DNA from: Stichopus chloronotus
Lineage: Eukaryota > Echinodermata > Holothuroidea > Aspidochirotida > Stichopodidae
Assembly: GCA_021234535.1 (NCBI GenBank)
Contig: CM037840.1
Location: 22,973,559-23,037,558, forward strand
Reading direction: 5' to 3'
DNA length: 64,000 nt
Shown here: piece after piece, positions 35,701 to 48,806 of the stretch
How the letters are laid out: the number at the start of each line of letters is the position of its first letter
Position numbering within the stretch: position 1 is the first letter of the stretch
Translations under genes and position numbers: made by a program
Notes under the pieces: generated by a model
What the model saw: only the letters and a program-made list of their open reading frames with translations
Told to the model about the DNA's origin: nothing
The model's database searches: none

Positions 35701-38700
35701 CCCAGGAGTTACTTCAAATATTCAAGCCGGGTAACTTCAACTGTTTGACAAGATGATGGTCACAAAAGTGGCTGATGTTTTGCCACAAAAAGTGATGTCG
35801 TACATGGTTTCTGCCACAAAAGTGGGCTAACTCTTCAAGAAAAGTGGTGACGTATGGTTTGGGCGACTAGACTACAACAGTGGTTGCCACAGTGGCTGGA
35901 CCAGTGACAAGGCTGTTTTTTTAAGGAGTTAGGTTGGGCCGCCTTGTAAAAAGGCATAAAAACCACCTCACTTGGGGGGGGTAGATGTACGGACGCACTT
36001 TATGCGACCGTCGTCCAAAAAGACGTCCTCCGAGAAGAAAGGCATTGAAGTCTTTTAAATTGGACTTATAGCTTTTTACAATGTGTAAGCATTAGTATAG
36101 CTAGTCCTTTTGTGCACTTTGGAAAATGCAGGAATAACAGCCTGCAAATCCTGCTTCAATGGTATGAAAATGAGGAATGCCAACCATAGAGGTAAAAACT
36201 AGGGAAATTAATCCAGATTTCCCGAGAAATTTAGACTATCATCAAATTGACTACCAGTATTAGTTACCGCGGATTAAAACTTAATCCGACTTCGGGTTGT
36301 TACATTCACTCTTGTTTTGCCTCCCGTATTGCACAACATAGCTGGGCATGCGTGGAACAGCAGTGCTGTATGTAGATCAGCTGTTTGATATCAGTATCAT
36401 ATACCATACGTGTACTTACACATGGTCAGCAGCAACAGCTCTAGATGATAACCAAACTTGAAAATACTAAAATGGACGAACCTGGGGATAGTCACGGTTC
36501 CGTCTTTAGTACTTGGCCAGTTATGAAACTAACACAACAAGCAATCCTTCGCGAACAAACATACCATTCGCAGGGGGATTCTTCTAGGGATTTATCTTAC
36601 AGAGTAAAACAAAAAAATCCTTTGCAACTTAAACATGGTTCTAGATACGAATTTCAATGGTATATGCCGCGAACAACTGCACATCATTTTGTAGTTCACA
36701 TACTTAGCAAAATCACTGCGCATGCAAGCTCAACATTGCTTCTTTACGTAGGTCAGTCAATATTAGTCTCTAGAAATCAGCCATTTTGTCTCAGCAGCAC
36801 TTTCCGATTGTACTTCAATGACCTCGCTTACCTCCGTGATTGTGTACATAATCCTTTTCACATGTTAAAAGCAGTAAAAGGCGTCCTACGAATTTATACT
36901 TCTCCCGCATGGTCTGAGCTGTTACCGCTTATCATGAGGATTAGCACATAACTTTTTCAATTCTGTCTCCTTCCAAATTTGCTAACAATGATCACATTTG
37001 ACCCTTAATCAAGAGACATGGTAGGGCACTCAATAATGTGCGAGTTAAACTTTCTCCAAATTCTATTCAGATTAGGTCTTTGTACATCTGAATAATTGAT
37101 AACGGTAGAAATGTGGGGAAAGGGATTTGCTCTTAACGTCGTTGTTGCTGAATAATTTTGGTACCACTTCATTGCGCGGGACAAGTGCTTTCGACTTGAC
37201 CAGCAATTATTTCCTACGAGGACTGCTAGGCTTGCCTATATGTGATACACAGTATGTTGAGTATATACGTATATGCTGTTCTATACTGTGTGAATCGCAA
37301 GACACGCATTGTCCGTGATAGGCTTAGAATCGGTGCCATGTCCTTCCTGCGATCCATAGATAGCTCAGGGACAAACCATTGATGAACTAGTCAAAAGTGG
37401 ACTCCGTGACTTGCAATGGATGGTTCACATCATTGCGACTGGTCGATTAATTAAATTCCGTCCATATCAGTCCACATTCAACTTTCAGTGAAAGCACAAG
37501 CCCAATTAAGTTGTAGAGGCCTACTTACTGATTAATTACTGATTTTAAACGGTTTCAGCTTCGTGTTTTTAATGGCTTCATTAAAAAGAAAACGGTAAGA
37601 CGTAAAACATAGAGTTTAAATTCACTCGTGGAAAACTGTTGACTTTAGTGTGTTGCTGATAAACGAGTTCAAAACGAGTCCTAACACCCAGTGTTCCTTA
37701 TACGCCTTAATATGAATCCAGAACACAAAATGAGATTCGAAGGTACGCCACCATCCATTGTCACGGCATCAAACTATAAGCAATAACATCATTCCTTCTA
37801 TTCTTGGTAATTCATCTGTTCTAATTTAAAAACAAATACCTCCCTACAGTCCCAAGCAAACTGATAAAAACCAATGGGCTTCACCAAGGAAATGTAAAAA
37901 ACCAAGAAGGATGATTCGCAACCGTTATAAGAGTTTTCTATTTAACTGTAGGCGACAAAACTTCTGAAGACTGAGATTTCTTTCAACTGGCGTAAAGAGG
38001 TTTACACGTTTCTTTATAAATGTCATTCATGAGTATCAGGCCTGACGTATATAAGAACATTAGAGTGACGGTACAGATCTGTGAGACAGGTTCAGCGACA
38101 GAGCGGAGAGACCCCTAGGGGGACAGGTAAAACATAAAAAGTAGATCATCCGAAAATGGGACAACCATGTGAATTTTCCATCCATCAACCAACTCTCATG
38201 ACGCATTCCCGGATCGAATTTGATCGATCAAGAACGATTTATTATAAAATCCTCCAATTTACAAAAAGAATTTAGACGAACTTTGATGGAGCGGTTATTC
38301 AACAAGGGGGGGGGGGGGGGGGGGGGTTACGTCGAAGGAGCGTAGATTAGGAACTGGCTCGAGAATCTGTTGTGACGTTTCCTCAAGGACATAATAAATT
38401 TCATTGAAGGGGGGATTTAAAGGGGCAAAATTTGCTTCGTTACATAGGATAGTACCTTTGACATCACGATCTGAAGGGAGCCTCACTATCAGTTGGCGCA
38501 TAGCCTACGATGAGATCTTATGACAAAACGAGACAAATCGGAGAAGGTATAGCGCTTTGCAGACCTATTTTGAACGCAACAAATCCATATACTGGATGTT
38601 TTGGAGGTCAACCAAGCAAAAATGCAATAATTGTACACTGAAAGTGAAGAGCCGCGGTCAATTTGGGGCGTAGTGTAAGGAGAAATGACAAAATACTCGC

Positions 38701-38705
38701 CAACA
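32733..38705. other. 3' flank of gene 2 within unit A
   Basis: Non-coding. Contains a TA microsatellite (about 32,870-32,892) next to a tandem 'aactggcattatattacca' pair, an irregular 'attacatttatg' repeat (34,785-34,905), a 26-bp tandem duplication at 35,534-35,585, and degenerate 'gccacaaaagtgg' repeats (35,755-35,910). A poly-G tract of about 20 bases lies near 38,308. An open frame at 36,445-36,951 is not preserved in unit B and is not counted as a gene. Confidence 0.6.
35534..35585 (+). repeat. 26-bp tandem duplication specific to unit A
   Basis: Two copies of a 26-base unit beginning aaggagttgttttata. The counterpart in unit B (near 51,630) has a single, shortened copy. Confidence 0.9.
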
Positions 38706-41700
38706 TTATATCTTTCATTTTTTCTTGGCCAGGATCATACAGGTTTTAAATTATTTTGAGCTCTACGTATTTAGCAAAACTGATACACAATGTAACACGC
38801 TGCACCTAAGACTTTTTCCCCACCTAGATATGGACAATGACCAATCAAGGTTCTCAAATGTCAATCACGTGACTTTTTTCTAAACAGTAACTTCTGATTT
38901 TTTTTTCTTCATTTTGAAGCCTTATTATGAACGATCATGTACTTATTATTCACGTAACACAGGCACAGCTAACAATTTAGTGAACCCTCTAACACCTGAT
39001 TTAGAAAGGAATTTGTCATATTCTGATTAATGGAAATGTCTATATCAAGGTGGGAATAAAACTTGAGCATGCTTCACCATCCTAACGTCACGACACGTCT
39101 TGTTAAAGATCTTCCGTGTGTTTCGTATTTCTAGGCATATACACCCTAGCCAGGATTGGTGAACGGTAATTCACGCAGCTTTGTTGTTCTCATGTTTCGT
39201 AGGTTCTACGTACTATTGCCTTCTCTGTCACACCATTGTAATAAACTGATGATATTTCTTTCAGTAATGTCTGTTTTCAGATTTTATTAACATTTTGCAT
39301 GTTAACATGTTACTTATCTCTGTTTAAAGTTCATAGTAGTAAATGCAGACGGCGGAAACCAGGAAAGCAGTACTTGCTTGTTGATTGTACTTCTTGAGGT
39401 TGACACTATAGCTGGTTGATCTGAACAAGTCTCACTGTTTTGTTTTTTTTTTTTCCTGTGTATGGCACAATGTGTTATAATGTAAAATGGGCAAGATAAG
39501 TTATTGTGCTAAACCTTCACAGCTACCTGTATAGAAATCTACATTATCCATGTTTGCTGCAGGACAAAGGTCACTTTTCAGCGCATACAGATTGCCTATT
39601 TGAGTCTTACACATGTATAAACCACGGTCCATTAGCTTCAGACAAACCGCCAACAGAGTAAAGCGTGTGTCATCAAGGTAAGGTAAGTTGAAGATATTAA
39701 TGATTCACAATCCTTTCAATTACTTACCTCTCAGGCTGGAATGTGCATCTATATCCATATATTAATATCTACAGATTAACGATCATGGATGGATGAACGG
39801 TTGGATGACTGACTGAATGGATGAATGAATGAATGTGAATGGATGGATGGATGGTTGTGAATGAATGGATGGATAGATAGATGGATGGATGAATTACACT
39901 GACTGATTGATTGACTGACTGACTGACTGTCAGACTGATTGATTTACTGACTGACTGTATAAATGAATGGATGGATAAATGGATAGATAGCTAGATAGAT
40001 AGATGAATGAATCCGTTGGAATTTTGTTTATATCTTTTACCGTTTTTGAGATATGACTGTTCAAAGTTTGAGAAAAATGCAAAATATGACGTGGAGTGTT
40101 GCACAGTGTCAGAATTTCTTTTGTTAAGCCTTTATATTTTGCCCCTTAATTACTTCAGTACTGAGTTTCAAATTGGGAAGTGACATCCATATTTTCGAAG
40201 AAGCAAATACATGTTTCCAAAATAAACCCCCCGGGGTTATAAAATCCTCAAATGTCCTTGAAAGAAAGGTTACATAAACAAAGGATTAACATAAGACATA
40301 TCGTATGTCTTGACGTCACAAATTTGCATACTTAGCCAATGCTTATTTATGATACAGCTGTGAGACACCAATTTCCCCGTAAATTGGTCAATCTTTGAGG
40401 GATTTCGATGAAATTTGTGGCTATTTTTAATATTTTCAATGTCATTTGTCATATCACACGACTTATAACAAGGTGGATAGATAGTTGTGGTTTACCTTTT
40501 AAATAGCTTCTTACACTTTCTTCTTTCACTTCAGGTAAAAGCATATCTCCCCCGAAGCAGATTAGTGGTAAAAAAGGACATACAAATTATGTAGTCAGAA
40601 AATGCGCTACTATAGACAGTGATCGAAGCCATTGTTGTCTTTTCTCATGTTGACGTCCCACACATGTTATTCATGAGTATGTGTTCTCTTTCCCTAGCCT
40701 TGAACCTGTGACTTGTTGGGTTAAAGGTCTTCAATTTTGTACTGAACTCTGCAGAAAACTATTACTGACCTTGGAACAAACAACATTTCTAACTGGTGAA
40801 GGACCACCTAAACTCTATTTATGTTGTCTATGTATTGCCTGCTCATTTAAGGCTTTAGCGAGTTTTAGAAACGTATTTAAACACATAACAGACATTCTAA
40901 TTTTGTTGATTCCATTTACAGGCCTCTTTACAACTCTGCTTTTTGGTTTTTGTTTTTTTTATTGAGAATTGTAGATTTTTTCTCCCCATTCTCCCGCACC
41001 TCTTAGATAAGATGTGTAACTTATGTATTACCTGCAACTTGATGAACAGGGTATTAAACTCTCTAAGGTACAGGCAGGGTGCAGAGAGTGTACGTTATTG
41101 TGGAACTCTCAGTGTGACCGGCAATGGTTCCTGCAAAGGTGTGTGATAATACTAGTACTTTCTCCCTATACACGTCCAACTGTCGTAGCATTTGTTATTA
41201 ATAACTGTCAGTTCAAGTTGTTACTTGTACTGTCTAAGCTTCTTTCTGGTTGAGTCTTCTTTGATCTCACGTTTTATCCGGGAAATTTATTGACTTTATG
41301 TCAAGTTTTCAGTTTTTCAGTCAAATCTCCGTAACCGTAGTTATTTGATTCAGTGCAGTCAAAAAGGTTTTTGGAACGTTTTGCCGTTAAACATTGTCAG
41401 TCTGTTTTTTATTTGGATTGGATTGGGATGGTCCGACGTGGTCCGACATGAGGCGGTTTGGGGCGGTTTCGTTACTCAAAAATCGACGTCGGTTTTGTCT
41501 CCGGTGGTCCGTGCAAGAAAGTTTCTCGGTTCCTGGTGGTCTTAGTCACGTCTCAACCGATGATTCGTTGGTCCATTAACAAATCAGAAGGGCGCAAACC
41601 TTTATTTTCCGACGCACACCTTTCTTTTCAAGTCCAATTGCATCATACTCTGGCCAGTACCAGTGAAAACACTACCTGAAGGCAATGGCAATTAGATTGC

Positions 41701-44119
41701 TTGAAGATTTTCAAAAAGGATTTTTTTATTAGTATTAAGAAAGCACTTCCTAAACCAATCCACTGTGTGAGGGTAAAGCTTATGTGGTATGTGACACTGT
41801 AAAGGGAGGAATGTCTCTCTGATCTGCTGAAAAGCCTACTTCTCCCGCCATCTGAACAAGTAGGCAATCCACGGAGTTGCAAATCTAATCCCTATCGTCC
41901 ATATACCCGTTTTCAGTGAATGGTCATTCGATACCCTTCATTTCATTTTTTTCCGAAATGCACTCAACAGTATATTGTTTTCACCGATGATTCAGATTGT
42001 TCGTTGTAAATAGATGTGCTGAATATGCAAGTTACTTACTGGTCTATGTACACCGCGTATGCGTTGAATGACACAAAATAACTTGATGCACGTACACATG
42101 TGCCTAGAAATCGAGTGTCCGTCAAGAGTATTCCCAGGGGTGTGTCCATGTCGAAGCATTCCTCAGATCCGCACGCGCCGTCATTCTGGATGTTTTAATG
42201 ATGTGAAAAGCGCGTTGTGCGTGCTTCAGTATAATGTTCACAGTGCGTAAACAACTCGAGTTCTTTTACAACTGTGTAGTTGGCAAATGCGCTGTAAAAA
42301 TATACTGAGTGAAGGTATTACAAACACATGGAATATAACATTGCTACTAGACAAAATCACACAGCCTGCATGATTCCATATGTTGAGATACTTTGTCACA
42401 TTCATGGAAAAAGCAAAGATGTAACTTTTAATTAACAAACTGCATACTGCGCGATGGTTGCCGTGACCTTTGACCTTAACTTATGACCTATTACACCTAC
42501 CAAGTTTGAGGGCCATCCGACTTACCGCCTAGAAGAAGATCGTGAAACTCTTTCTTTTACACACACACACACACATAGACACACACAAACATACATTTGG
42601 ACAGTGCATTTCACTCCTCCCCCCCCCTCCAGTGGGTTATCTCGATCCATGCCATTTGTATACAACGAGGTATAGGTACCCCCACATAAGGTAGTACTAA
42701 CCCACCAAGTTTCGGTTGAATACCACAAGAGTAAGGTGGGCTGGCATAACAATATCTCCTCCCTTTATACTCATAAAGGCAGAAAGGGATGAGATACTGA
42801 GGTTCCTCGGAAATTATATTGGATGTCCAACATTGGGAAGGCAACACAGAGTGTTCTTGTGTTGAGAATTGATGATGCGTCATGCTATTTTTGACTATTT
42901 CCCATCGTATCCGTTTAGTTTCAAAAGCATGACATTCTACGTATAGGCACATGGGGGTCAATCCTGGAGGACAGGGGGACACGTTCACCCCGACACTAAA
43001 ACCACTGGACATGCGCCCCTGATTTGTCCTTTTATAGACTTTGCCAATGTGACTTAGACTATGTGCCTCCAATCACTATACCCTGGCGGCCCCAACCTGT
43101 CAATCATCAAATTCATCATTTGTCTTAAATTATGCAATGTCTGACCACTTTTGGCATTTCAGTACCATTCGAAGAGACTAAACCGCTCGAAGATACAGAA
43201 CCCTTCATTCAGTTGCTCACAATTTTGAAAATACCTTATAGCTTTCAGGCCTTTTCTTCTGATCACGTTAATGGATGTTACCGTAGACTTTAGGGAAAAA
43301 CCTATTGGAGCTGTCCAATACACCCAAAGCCATCAAAAGTGCAGAGCGTAGACCCCTGCTGGGGCAGCTTCAATCATTCAAACCTGTCAGTTTTTCAACA
43401 CATGTCCCCCCCCCCCCCCACACACACACACACATTTTAATTTGGATTGACGTCCCTGATATAGGCATCCTTCCCATTTGATACAATAGCAAATGTAAAT
43501 GAACCAGGGAGTTTCCTGGTTGCACATGGTTGTGACCCTTATGGTGAGCTTTGTCTGAGATGAGTAGGTTCATCGAAGTATTCAGAGGTACTCAAATATT
43601 TTATAACCTTACCAAGTGAGGTTATACTTGGGTTGTACAAATATATACCTTCGAAAGGTACTACCTTAATGATTCAACCAGGGTAGGTTCACGACATTAC
43701 AGCAATACATTCTTAAAGGCATTGTCACTGCTCTGGAATCTGATCTGCTCTTATTGATGCACTTTATTAAAGGGGAATGGAATCTGGATGGTATGTTCAC
43801 TAGAATGTTAACATGACCAACGGTTTCTCTCAAAAAACACCTACATCGGACATGTTAAATGCCGTTATAGATTTCTTCTCTTCATGAGGAGGGGTTAGCG
43901 GCCAAACAGTCAATAAGTCTCATTAATAAGAGGACGCTTTTAGATGTACAAACAAAAAGAATATTCAAACACAAGTTATTGTAATTGAGATAAGGCTTTA
44001 ACAATTTTGAGATACTACATATTTTTACGCAAATGTTAAGTTAAAAACTTAACAGAAAGTATCTTTTATTTTTAAGCGACCTTAACTAACTTTGTAACTT
44101 TTTGTTTTCGGTTTTTAAG
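38706..44119. other. 5' flank of gene 3 (end of unit A)
   Basis: Non-coding. Contains the compound microsatellite 39,786-40,012, an inverted end of the satellite-element family near 41,860-41,905 ('ggcaatccacggagttgc'), a CA microsatellite at 42,560-42,595, and a C/CA tract at 43,407-43,432. A short hairpin ('ataacct' and 'aggttat') lies near 43,602-43,625 and is also present upstream of genes 2 and 4. The open frames here are repeat-derived. No TATA-type promoter could be fixed. Confidence 0.5.
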
Positions 44120-44350
44120 TTTATAAATCAAGCATGGCCGCCCCAATGCAAAGCTTTAGAAGTATTTCGCACGATTTTGAATATTACGCAGAGGCATTTA
44201 GCGTTTTCGCAAGACGTTCCAGGAAGTACCAAGTGCTAACTACGTGGGTTGAAATGTTTTATCCTCAAATGGTTGTCGAAAAACTGTCGACCATTGCCGA
44301 AAAAGGACCAGTGGATAAGCTGAGGATTGCAGAAATTGGAAGTGGAACAG
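44120..44350 (+). CDS. HNMT-like: Gene 3, coding exon 1
   Basis: ATG at 44,134. A possible acceptor (ttttcggtttttaag) ends at 44,119, leaving the same 14-base leader as in gene 1, so an upstream 5' UTR exon is likely. Donor 'acag/gtgagt' at 44,351. Encodes residues 1-72 and the first base of Gly73. Confidence 0.88.
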
Positions 44351-47300
44351 GTGAGTCTATATTTTCAAATTTTCTCCATCTCATTTCATAAAGTTCATGT
44401 ATACCTACTCCTCAGCCATGCTCAACTTTATCTCCGTCTTCCTCTATCATCTTCCTCCATCATTTCTACATCATCGTCTTTTTTTTTCCATTTCTCCTTG
44501 TTATGCTACATCAATTGTCTATGTCATAATTCTATCTCAAGTTTTCAACTATTTTTGTATTTCTTCGTTTGTCAGGCATTTTGTCCTACGCCTCTAAGAT
44601 TTTTCATCCATCTCGGGTTGGATGTCTTTCGACCGACTCCTCTCCCACTCTACCATCACCTTCGTTTCCTCAACGTCTTTCTGATTCTACCTTTCTCTAT
44701 CTATCTGTGGTACTTTTCTGTTGATTTTCTTGTCAGGACATACGGACTGTGAAATGATGAAACAGCTCTTAAAGAAGTTCAAATCGATATCCAACACTGT
44801 TATAGAACCGACTCGATCACTCATCGAAAAGTACAAAAAACTGGTGGAAGATGAAAGCTTTGATAACGTTGAATTCGACTGGCGGCAGCAGACATGGGAT
44901 GAATTCTACAATGAATGCGAACAAACGGCCAAAAGTGAGAAGTTTCACTTCATCAGCGCTATACATTCTTTGTATCACGTTGGAGATTTAGAGACGACAA
45001 TTTTGAATTTAATTAGCTGTTTAGAAGATGGAGGATCTCTTTTGATGATTCTATTATCAGGTAAAAGACAATTTTAGATCTCAAATTAAAATATATGTTA
45101 CTCCATTGGAAGATTCAAATGAGTGTTGGGTCGACGTGAGATGTGACTGGTACCACATTCGATTGGCTTCTTGTTGTACAATCGCATAGTAGAACTATAC
45201 ACCAACTGCTGAAACAATGCACGCATTCCAAACATAATTTATTTCAAGTATAGCACCACTTAAGGAGAAACCTGGCATAGAGGGCAGCTAAAGGGATGGA
45301 CTGTGCGCTCTAAGAGACAACGCGAGCAACGCAATAGTCAAAGAGGATATTTGTTTCTCCTATTGTTACTGAAACACTCTTGAGGTGATCGGAATCATAT
45401 CCAATCAATTGTACAGCTTAATTGGAATCAACAAGGTAACCCATGGGCCCAGTATTGGTGAATCCGTGTGGGACCCATATGATTTTTCCACCCAAGATCT
45501 GCCCATGTGTGCTAGCTCAGATAATCATATGACCCACTGAGGATTGTCGTAGTGTCCATATGAGACAGTTGCTCACATGGACCCTAGAATTACCGTAACT
45601 GCAATTGCCCTCGTGGACCCCAGAATAACCGTAACTACAACTGCCCACGTGGACCAATTGCCTACGTAGACAACAGATCTACCATTTCAGCCCAGATAAC
45701 CCATATGGACCCCTTACAGATCTGGGGTGCAAAGGCATATGAGTCCTATATGTTCGTCGATATGGGGCCCATAAGTAGCCATCGTTGGACCATTAGCTGG
45801 TTTATAATCACTCAAAAGACACATGTAATAGCACTGAGGACACCGTCGCAGTTATAAAGGGACAGTCTTAACATGACTCCCACCCTCATCTTTGGTATCA
45901 AGAGTATCCAAGGAGAGCCTCTGTCTCTGATATCCGATCACTCAGGTGGTATGTAAACAACAATGGTAAACAAATGTAGCTCAGCAAGTACACAAAGTAT
46001 ACCATACATTGTCCACTTAAAACAAAAAGCTGTTCCTTAGATGGTGATAGAACGGACAATTTAATTTTGCTAATACTTTAAGAACCGCCAAATCAGCTAA
46101 GATGAGCCGAGCAGATGGGTGAGAGGTGTTTCTCTATTTATTCGGAGATTACAGCTCAATATCATTCACGGAGCAAAATCATTTAAGTTAACTTATATTT
46201 ATACAAATAGTCTATAATATAATAGTAATTTAAGGCACAACTGATCAATTTTTGAAAGTTTGCGTGCCCGTGCACCACCTCCCTCATCGGTTGTGCCCTC
46301 CCTACTTTTCAGCGTTACCTAAGTTAACACTTTTCAGTGTTAGGTTTCTACACATATAACTAATGTACTAAAAACCAACATCCATGGGGCAACCATTCTT
46401 CTCTCACTATCATGAAGTTCATATAATAGTCCTTATCCACTAACAAATTTAAGAGCTCAATGTTTCTCCAACTCTTTAAAATTTCTTATAGCTACAACCT
46501 TTGCAGATTCAACTACTTCCATAATGCCAAGAAAATATGTTTTTGAAGTTATCAACAAACAGATCAAATTGACATGTGATAAAATCACCATCATCGCGGA
46601 TATCCCTAAATATCCCTAAATAGACTCAAGTTTGTATACAAAACAATGTGGTTAACATAAGCATTGATTCACTGAAGGACGGTTGACAAAATGTTGTTAA
46701 TGGTACGTTTCATCCATAATGTTTCCTTGTCGTGGGAGCATGGAGCTGCACTTATCCAAGCGGCAGCTCCCTGGTACGGTGGTAATGAGACCCTTCGGTA
46801 GTGGTTTGCAAAAGCTTTGCTGTAACATTTATAAGAAAAAAAAAACGAAAACAGCAACAATATCTACGAAGACTGCATTAACTTATTTAATTCACAAAAC
46901 TACTAAAAGAGGAATGTAAGTGGCTCATCGGGTAGTTAAGCGGAGGTATTACATCAACCTTCATCTCGAGGTGTTATTTCTTGAAGATTTTAGATCTGAC
47001 TGTGAAATGTTTTTCCGCAAAGGTTGAGGGTAGTTTTGTTTTGAAATGCATCGAAAGATTCAATAGATTATATTTATCCATAATCATACAGGGATTTGCT
47101 GCGTAAAGATAAAAAAATGTCTTTATCGTTAGTTAATCTTCCATCTGCTTACCTATTCATAGTCTGCAGTAAATCATGTATCCAAATACGTCATTGGATC
47201 ACTGCATAATTTATGTCTTTATGATCACTTTCAGGACGGATACCCTTTGGTCTTATAATCGACCACCGACGGAGAATGATAAACCAAAGAAAGTAACTTG

Positions 47301-48806
47301 AAAAACCGTCCCTTAACAACTTTACAAGTTTACCTGAGACGGTTTCATTTGTTTAATTTCAACTCACCGTCCCCGGTTAGGACGAACACATTGTCAACGT
47401 CAAAAAAAAAGCAACAGCAACAACAGCAAACAACAAAAACTAACGAAAAAAAAACTTAGAAAAGCATTTTCTTACCTGCTAACGTTTAACAACACTACTT
47501 CGTTTCATTTAATTCTCGAATAACAAGCCACTGCGTAAGTAGATGATCATATATTCCATTTGTCTTTATGTGGAGTTTTTATTCAACCATGCTGGATTGA
47601 ACTATTGAACTTGCTGGTAATGCTTGTAATGTTAATCAACGCCCGTATTTAATGCCAAATATTAATAGATACTTTGTAAGCTAGTTGAGCGTTATGCGTA
47701 TTCTCGCTACACCTTCTAATGAATTACTAAATATTCAGAGAAAAGGCACTGTTCTACGTGACTTCATTTTCTTGTATCACTCTCTCAGTTACCGTCTGTT
47801 TGGAGTTTGCATATGAAACGGTTTCAAGATGTATCGTTCTGGCACTCCGGGCTCAAGTTTAGTTATGGGGATTTTTTTTTTCTCTTTTTTAACATCATTA
47901 TCGGGGGGGGGGGGGGAATGCTTACACACTTAGCATTATATCGATAGTCAGCTTTCTACGACTTCCAACCTTACCATCTTAACATTGTTAATCCACTGAG
48001 ATCAATAAAACACATATATTCAAGTGAAACATCTGAAGTCAACTCATACATAGTCACCTGCTAGTTCAATGTGACGAAATGCGTGTAATTACCGAGGTAG
48101 TTGGGCTATCTGCTAAACACCCACCTTGGTACTTTCGGAAGGCTGCACACGATCTTATCTGTTTTCGTTATATATAGTTATTTGTGATCGTTAATCTTCC
48201 AGTGAAAAGAGGTAGGTCTATCCTTTTCAACCTTTGTCGTTAACATGAATTACATCCAAGACCAAATAGAGTTATTAGAGGATAACACTGCCCAGATAGG
48301 AACGATGTCGCCACTGAGAATCTTGTGATGCACTGATTTGTCTCACTTGAGTGGTGAAGGGGTGTGCTTCTGTCAGCAGAAAACTGTGTGACGTGTCTGG
48401 TTTTGATTTACTCGTAACGGGTGTCATCCAAACTCTCAATATTTTTCTCTTCACAGACAAAAGCGGTACTTGGCGTTTATGGACTCGTTTTCCGATGTTA
48501 CCAGATGATCATTGCAAACGATTTAGTTCTGGATCCATTCTCAGTATCTTGGAAAAAAATAACATCAAATATGAAGTCATGACGCAAGAAGCCATCGTCG
48601 ATATCACCTGCTGCTTCGAAGAAGGTAACGAGGAGGGACGATTACTGACCGATTTTCTCAATCAGGTTGAGCAGTTTCACGAAACTGCGACGAAAAGTTT
48701 CAAGGAAGAAGTCTTGGCTTACATGCGGGGAGAAGATTGTTCCATTCAGGAAGGGGATAAAATACTTCACAATAATGACTGGCAGGCAATCATTGTTTAC
48801 AAGTAA
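44134..48806 (+). CDS. HNMT-like: HNMT-like methyltransferase gene 3, intact
   Basis: Joining 44,134-44,350, 44,737-45,060 and 48,457-48,806 gives 891 bases, 296 residues plus stop; human HNMT has 292. Both introns (386 and 3,396 bp) are GT-AG, phase 1. The protein is expected to be a cytosolic SAM-dependent small-molecule methyltransferase. Visible landmarks are EIGSGTG at residues 67-73 (SAM motif I), VIEP at 94-97 with Glu96 matching the ribose-binding acid, DWRQQTW at 120-126, FISAIHSLYHV at 144-154, CCFEEGNEEG at 232-241 and NNDW at 286-289. Compared with histamine-contacting residues of the human enzyme as I remember them, Glu28 is Lys31 here, Gln143 is His149, and Asn283 is kept as Asn287. 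The start has a good context (A at -3, G at +4). Substrate unknown; histamine is doubtful. Confidence 0.9.
44737..45060 (+). CDS. HNMT-like: Gene 3, coding exon 2
   Basis: 324 bases, acceptor 'gattttcttgtcag', donor 'tcag/gtaaaag'. Encodes residues 73-180, the central SAM-binding fold. Confidence 0.92.
48457..48806 (+). CDS. HNMT-like: Gene 3, coding exon 3
   Basis: 350 bases, acceptor 'tttttctcttcacag', stop TAA. Encodes residues 181-296. Confidence 0.92.

Larger units (their letters stand above)
27417..44133 (+). repeat. Tandem duplication unit A
   Basis: Runs from the ATG of gene 2 to the ATG of gene 3, 16,717 bp. It is longer than unit B mainly because of the intron 1 array. From 28.7 to about 37.5 kb it matches 44.7-53.58 kb at roughly 97-98% by eye, with small indels. 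From about 37.5 kb to the end it matches 53.58-60.2 kb almost perfectly. Apart from gene 2 it holds no recognisable gene. Confidence 0.9.

Noticed and set aside
36445..36951. 168-codon open frame in unit A
   Set aside because: The paralogous region of unit B (52,510-53,022) has indels that break the frame, and no domain is recognisable, so it is not conserved as coding.
42611..43072. 153-codon open frame on the minus strand, repeated at 58,675-59,136
   Set aside because: It lies in dispersed-repeat sequence next to CA and C tracts. Its presence in both units is explained by the near-identical duplication, and it has no recognisable domain.
44327..44752. 141-codon open frame overlapping intron 1 of gene 3, and its copy at 60,392-60,817
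   Set aside because: It is the pyrimidine-rich intron read through in another frame; the donor and acceptor sites and homology with the other genes define it as an intron.
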